Part shown: in pieces, positions 63,924 to 64,000 of the stretch
Layout: every line of letters begins with the position of its first letter
How positions within the stretch are numbered: the first letter of the stretch is position 1
Notes under the pieces: model-generated
The model's database searches: none
Told to the model about the DNA's origin: nothing
The model's input: only the letters and a program-made list of their open reading frames with translations
Source of the DNA: Lateolabrax maculatus
Lineage: Eukaryota > Chordata > Actinopteri > Acropomatiformes > Lateolabracidae
Direction: 5' to 3'
NCBI GenBank assembly: GCA_031216445.1
Contig: CM062209.1
Location: forward strand, 24,980,501 to 25,044,500
Length of the DNA stretch: 64,000 bases
Made by a program: the position numbers and the translations under genes

Positions 63924-64000
63924 CTCTGCATCTTCAGGTGTGAGCTGTGTGCCATTTGAAAACTTCAGTAAGAGATACACTTAATTTGTAGTCACATTCT

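Larger units (their letters stand above)
63138..64000 (+). other. miR-430 cluster block M5 (right end cut by window)
   Basis: It starts with the standard S-to-M junction and follows the same order as the start of M2: truncated I, VI, II with an AAGAGC seed, III, VII, I, then a VI cut by the window edge. M2 and M5 share the AAGAGC type II variant, so they are close paralogues. Confidence 0.85.

Noticed and set aside
1..64000. CRISPR-like regular repeats
   Set aside because: Repeat units are hundreds to thousands of bases, with eukaryotic 5S and miR-430 content; no short repeat-spacer pattern.

Overview
This window is eukaryotic and most likely from a teleost fish. Two signatures support that. 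First, vertebrate-type 5S rRNA genes of 120 nt carry a recognisable internal box A, intermediate element and box C. Second, there are about 100 hairpins whose 3' arms carry the miR-430 family sequence; one type matches the first 20 nt of zebrafish miR-430c as I remember it. I cannot name the species. No ordinary protein-coding gene was recognised; the only plausible CDS is a low-complexity minus-strand ORF present three times.

Layout: three kinds of block alternate. M blocks (miR-430 clusters, all hairpins on +) are at 1-2839, 12864-22842, 24512-35084, 38841-49752 and 63138-64000. T blocks (a piggyBac-like end, a minus-strand ORF with poly-A signal, microsatellites and a CT-rich minisatellite) are at 2840-4930, 35085-37085 and 49753-51770. 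S blocks (5S rDNA) are at 4931-12863, 22843-24511, 37086-38840 and 51771-63137. The order is M-T-S, M-S, M-T-S, M-T-S, M. The S-to-M junction is the same in all four cases, the M-to-T and T-to-S junctions are the same in all three, and only the M-to-S junction near 22842 is unique. The window therefore looks like a composite unit formed once and then amplified.

M blocks: I distinguish seven hairpin types (I-VII) by 3' arm. Types I-V and VII keep a miR-430-like seed (AAGUGC or AAAGUGC) and give 104 complete hairpins: I 22, II 19, III 31, IV 13, V 13, VII 6. Four type I and two type III copies are cut at junctions, and one type VII is cut. Type VI (51 complete copies) aligns without gaps to the type I 3' arm but has lost the AAGUGC seed. 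A promoter-like module recurs about 57 times. In 15 copies it has, or had, a TATAAAAG box, and in 11 of these the box lies exactly 161 nt before a type II hairpin. A consensus 5' splice site sits 8 nt before most type II hairpins and a polypyrimidine-AG acceptor follows type V, so hairpins II-III-IV-V may lie in an intron of about 566 nt.

S blocks: a 2654-bp higher-order unit holds four 5S genes: A(+), B(-), C(+), D(-). There are 35 copies: 29 of full 120-nt length, five with a 10-nt internal deletion and one truncated. The minus-strand genes have a TATAAAAAG box at -31/-32; the plus-strand genes do not.

Inference: miR-430 drives maternal mRNA clearance at zygotic genome activation in fish, and 5S rDNA in zebrafish exists as maternal and somatic types, so interleaving the two suggests a germline or early-embryo locus. 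All intervals were read by eye; hairpin ends are good to a few nt, and folding, expression and assembly correctness are untested.
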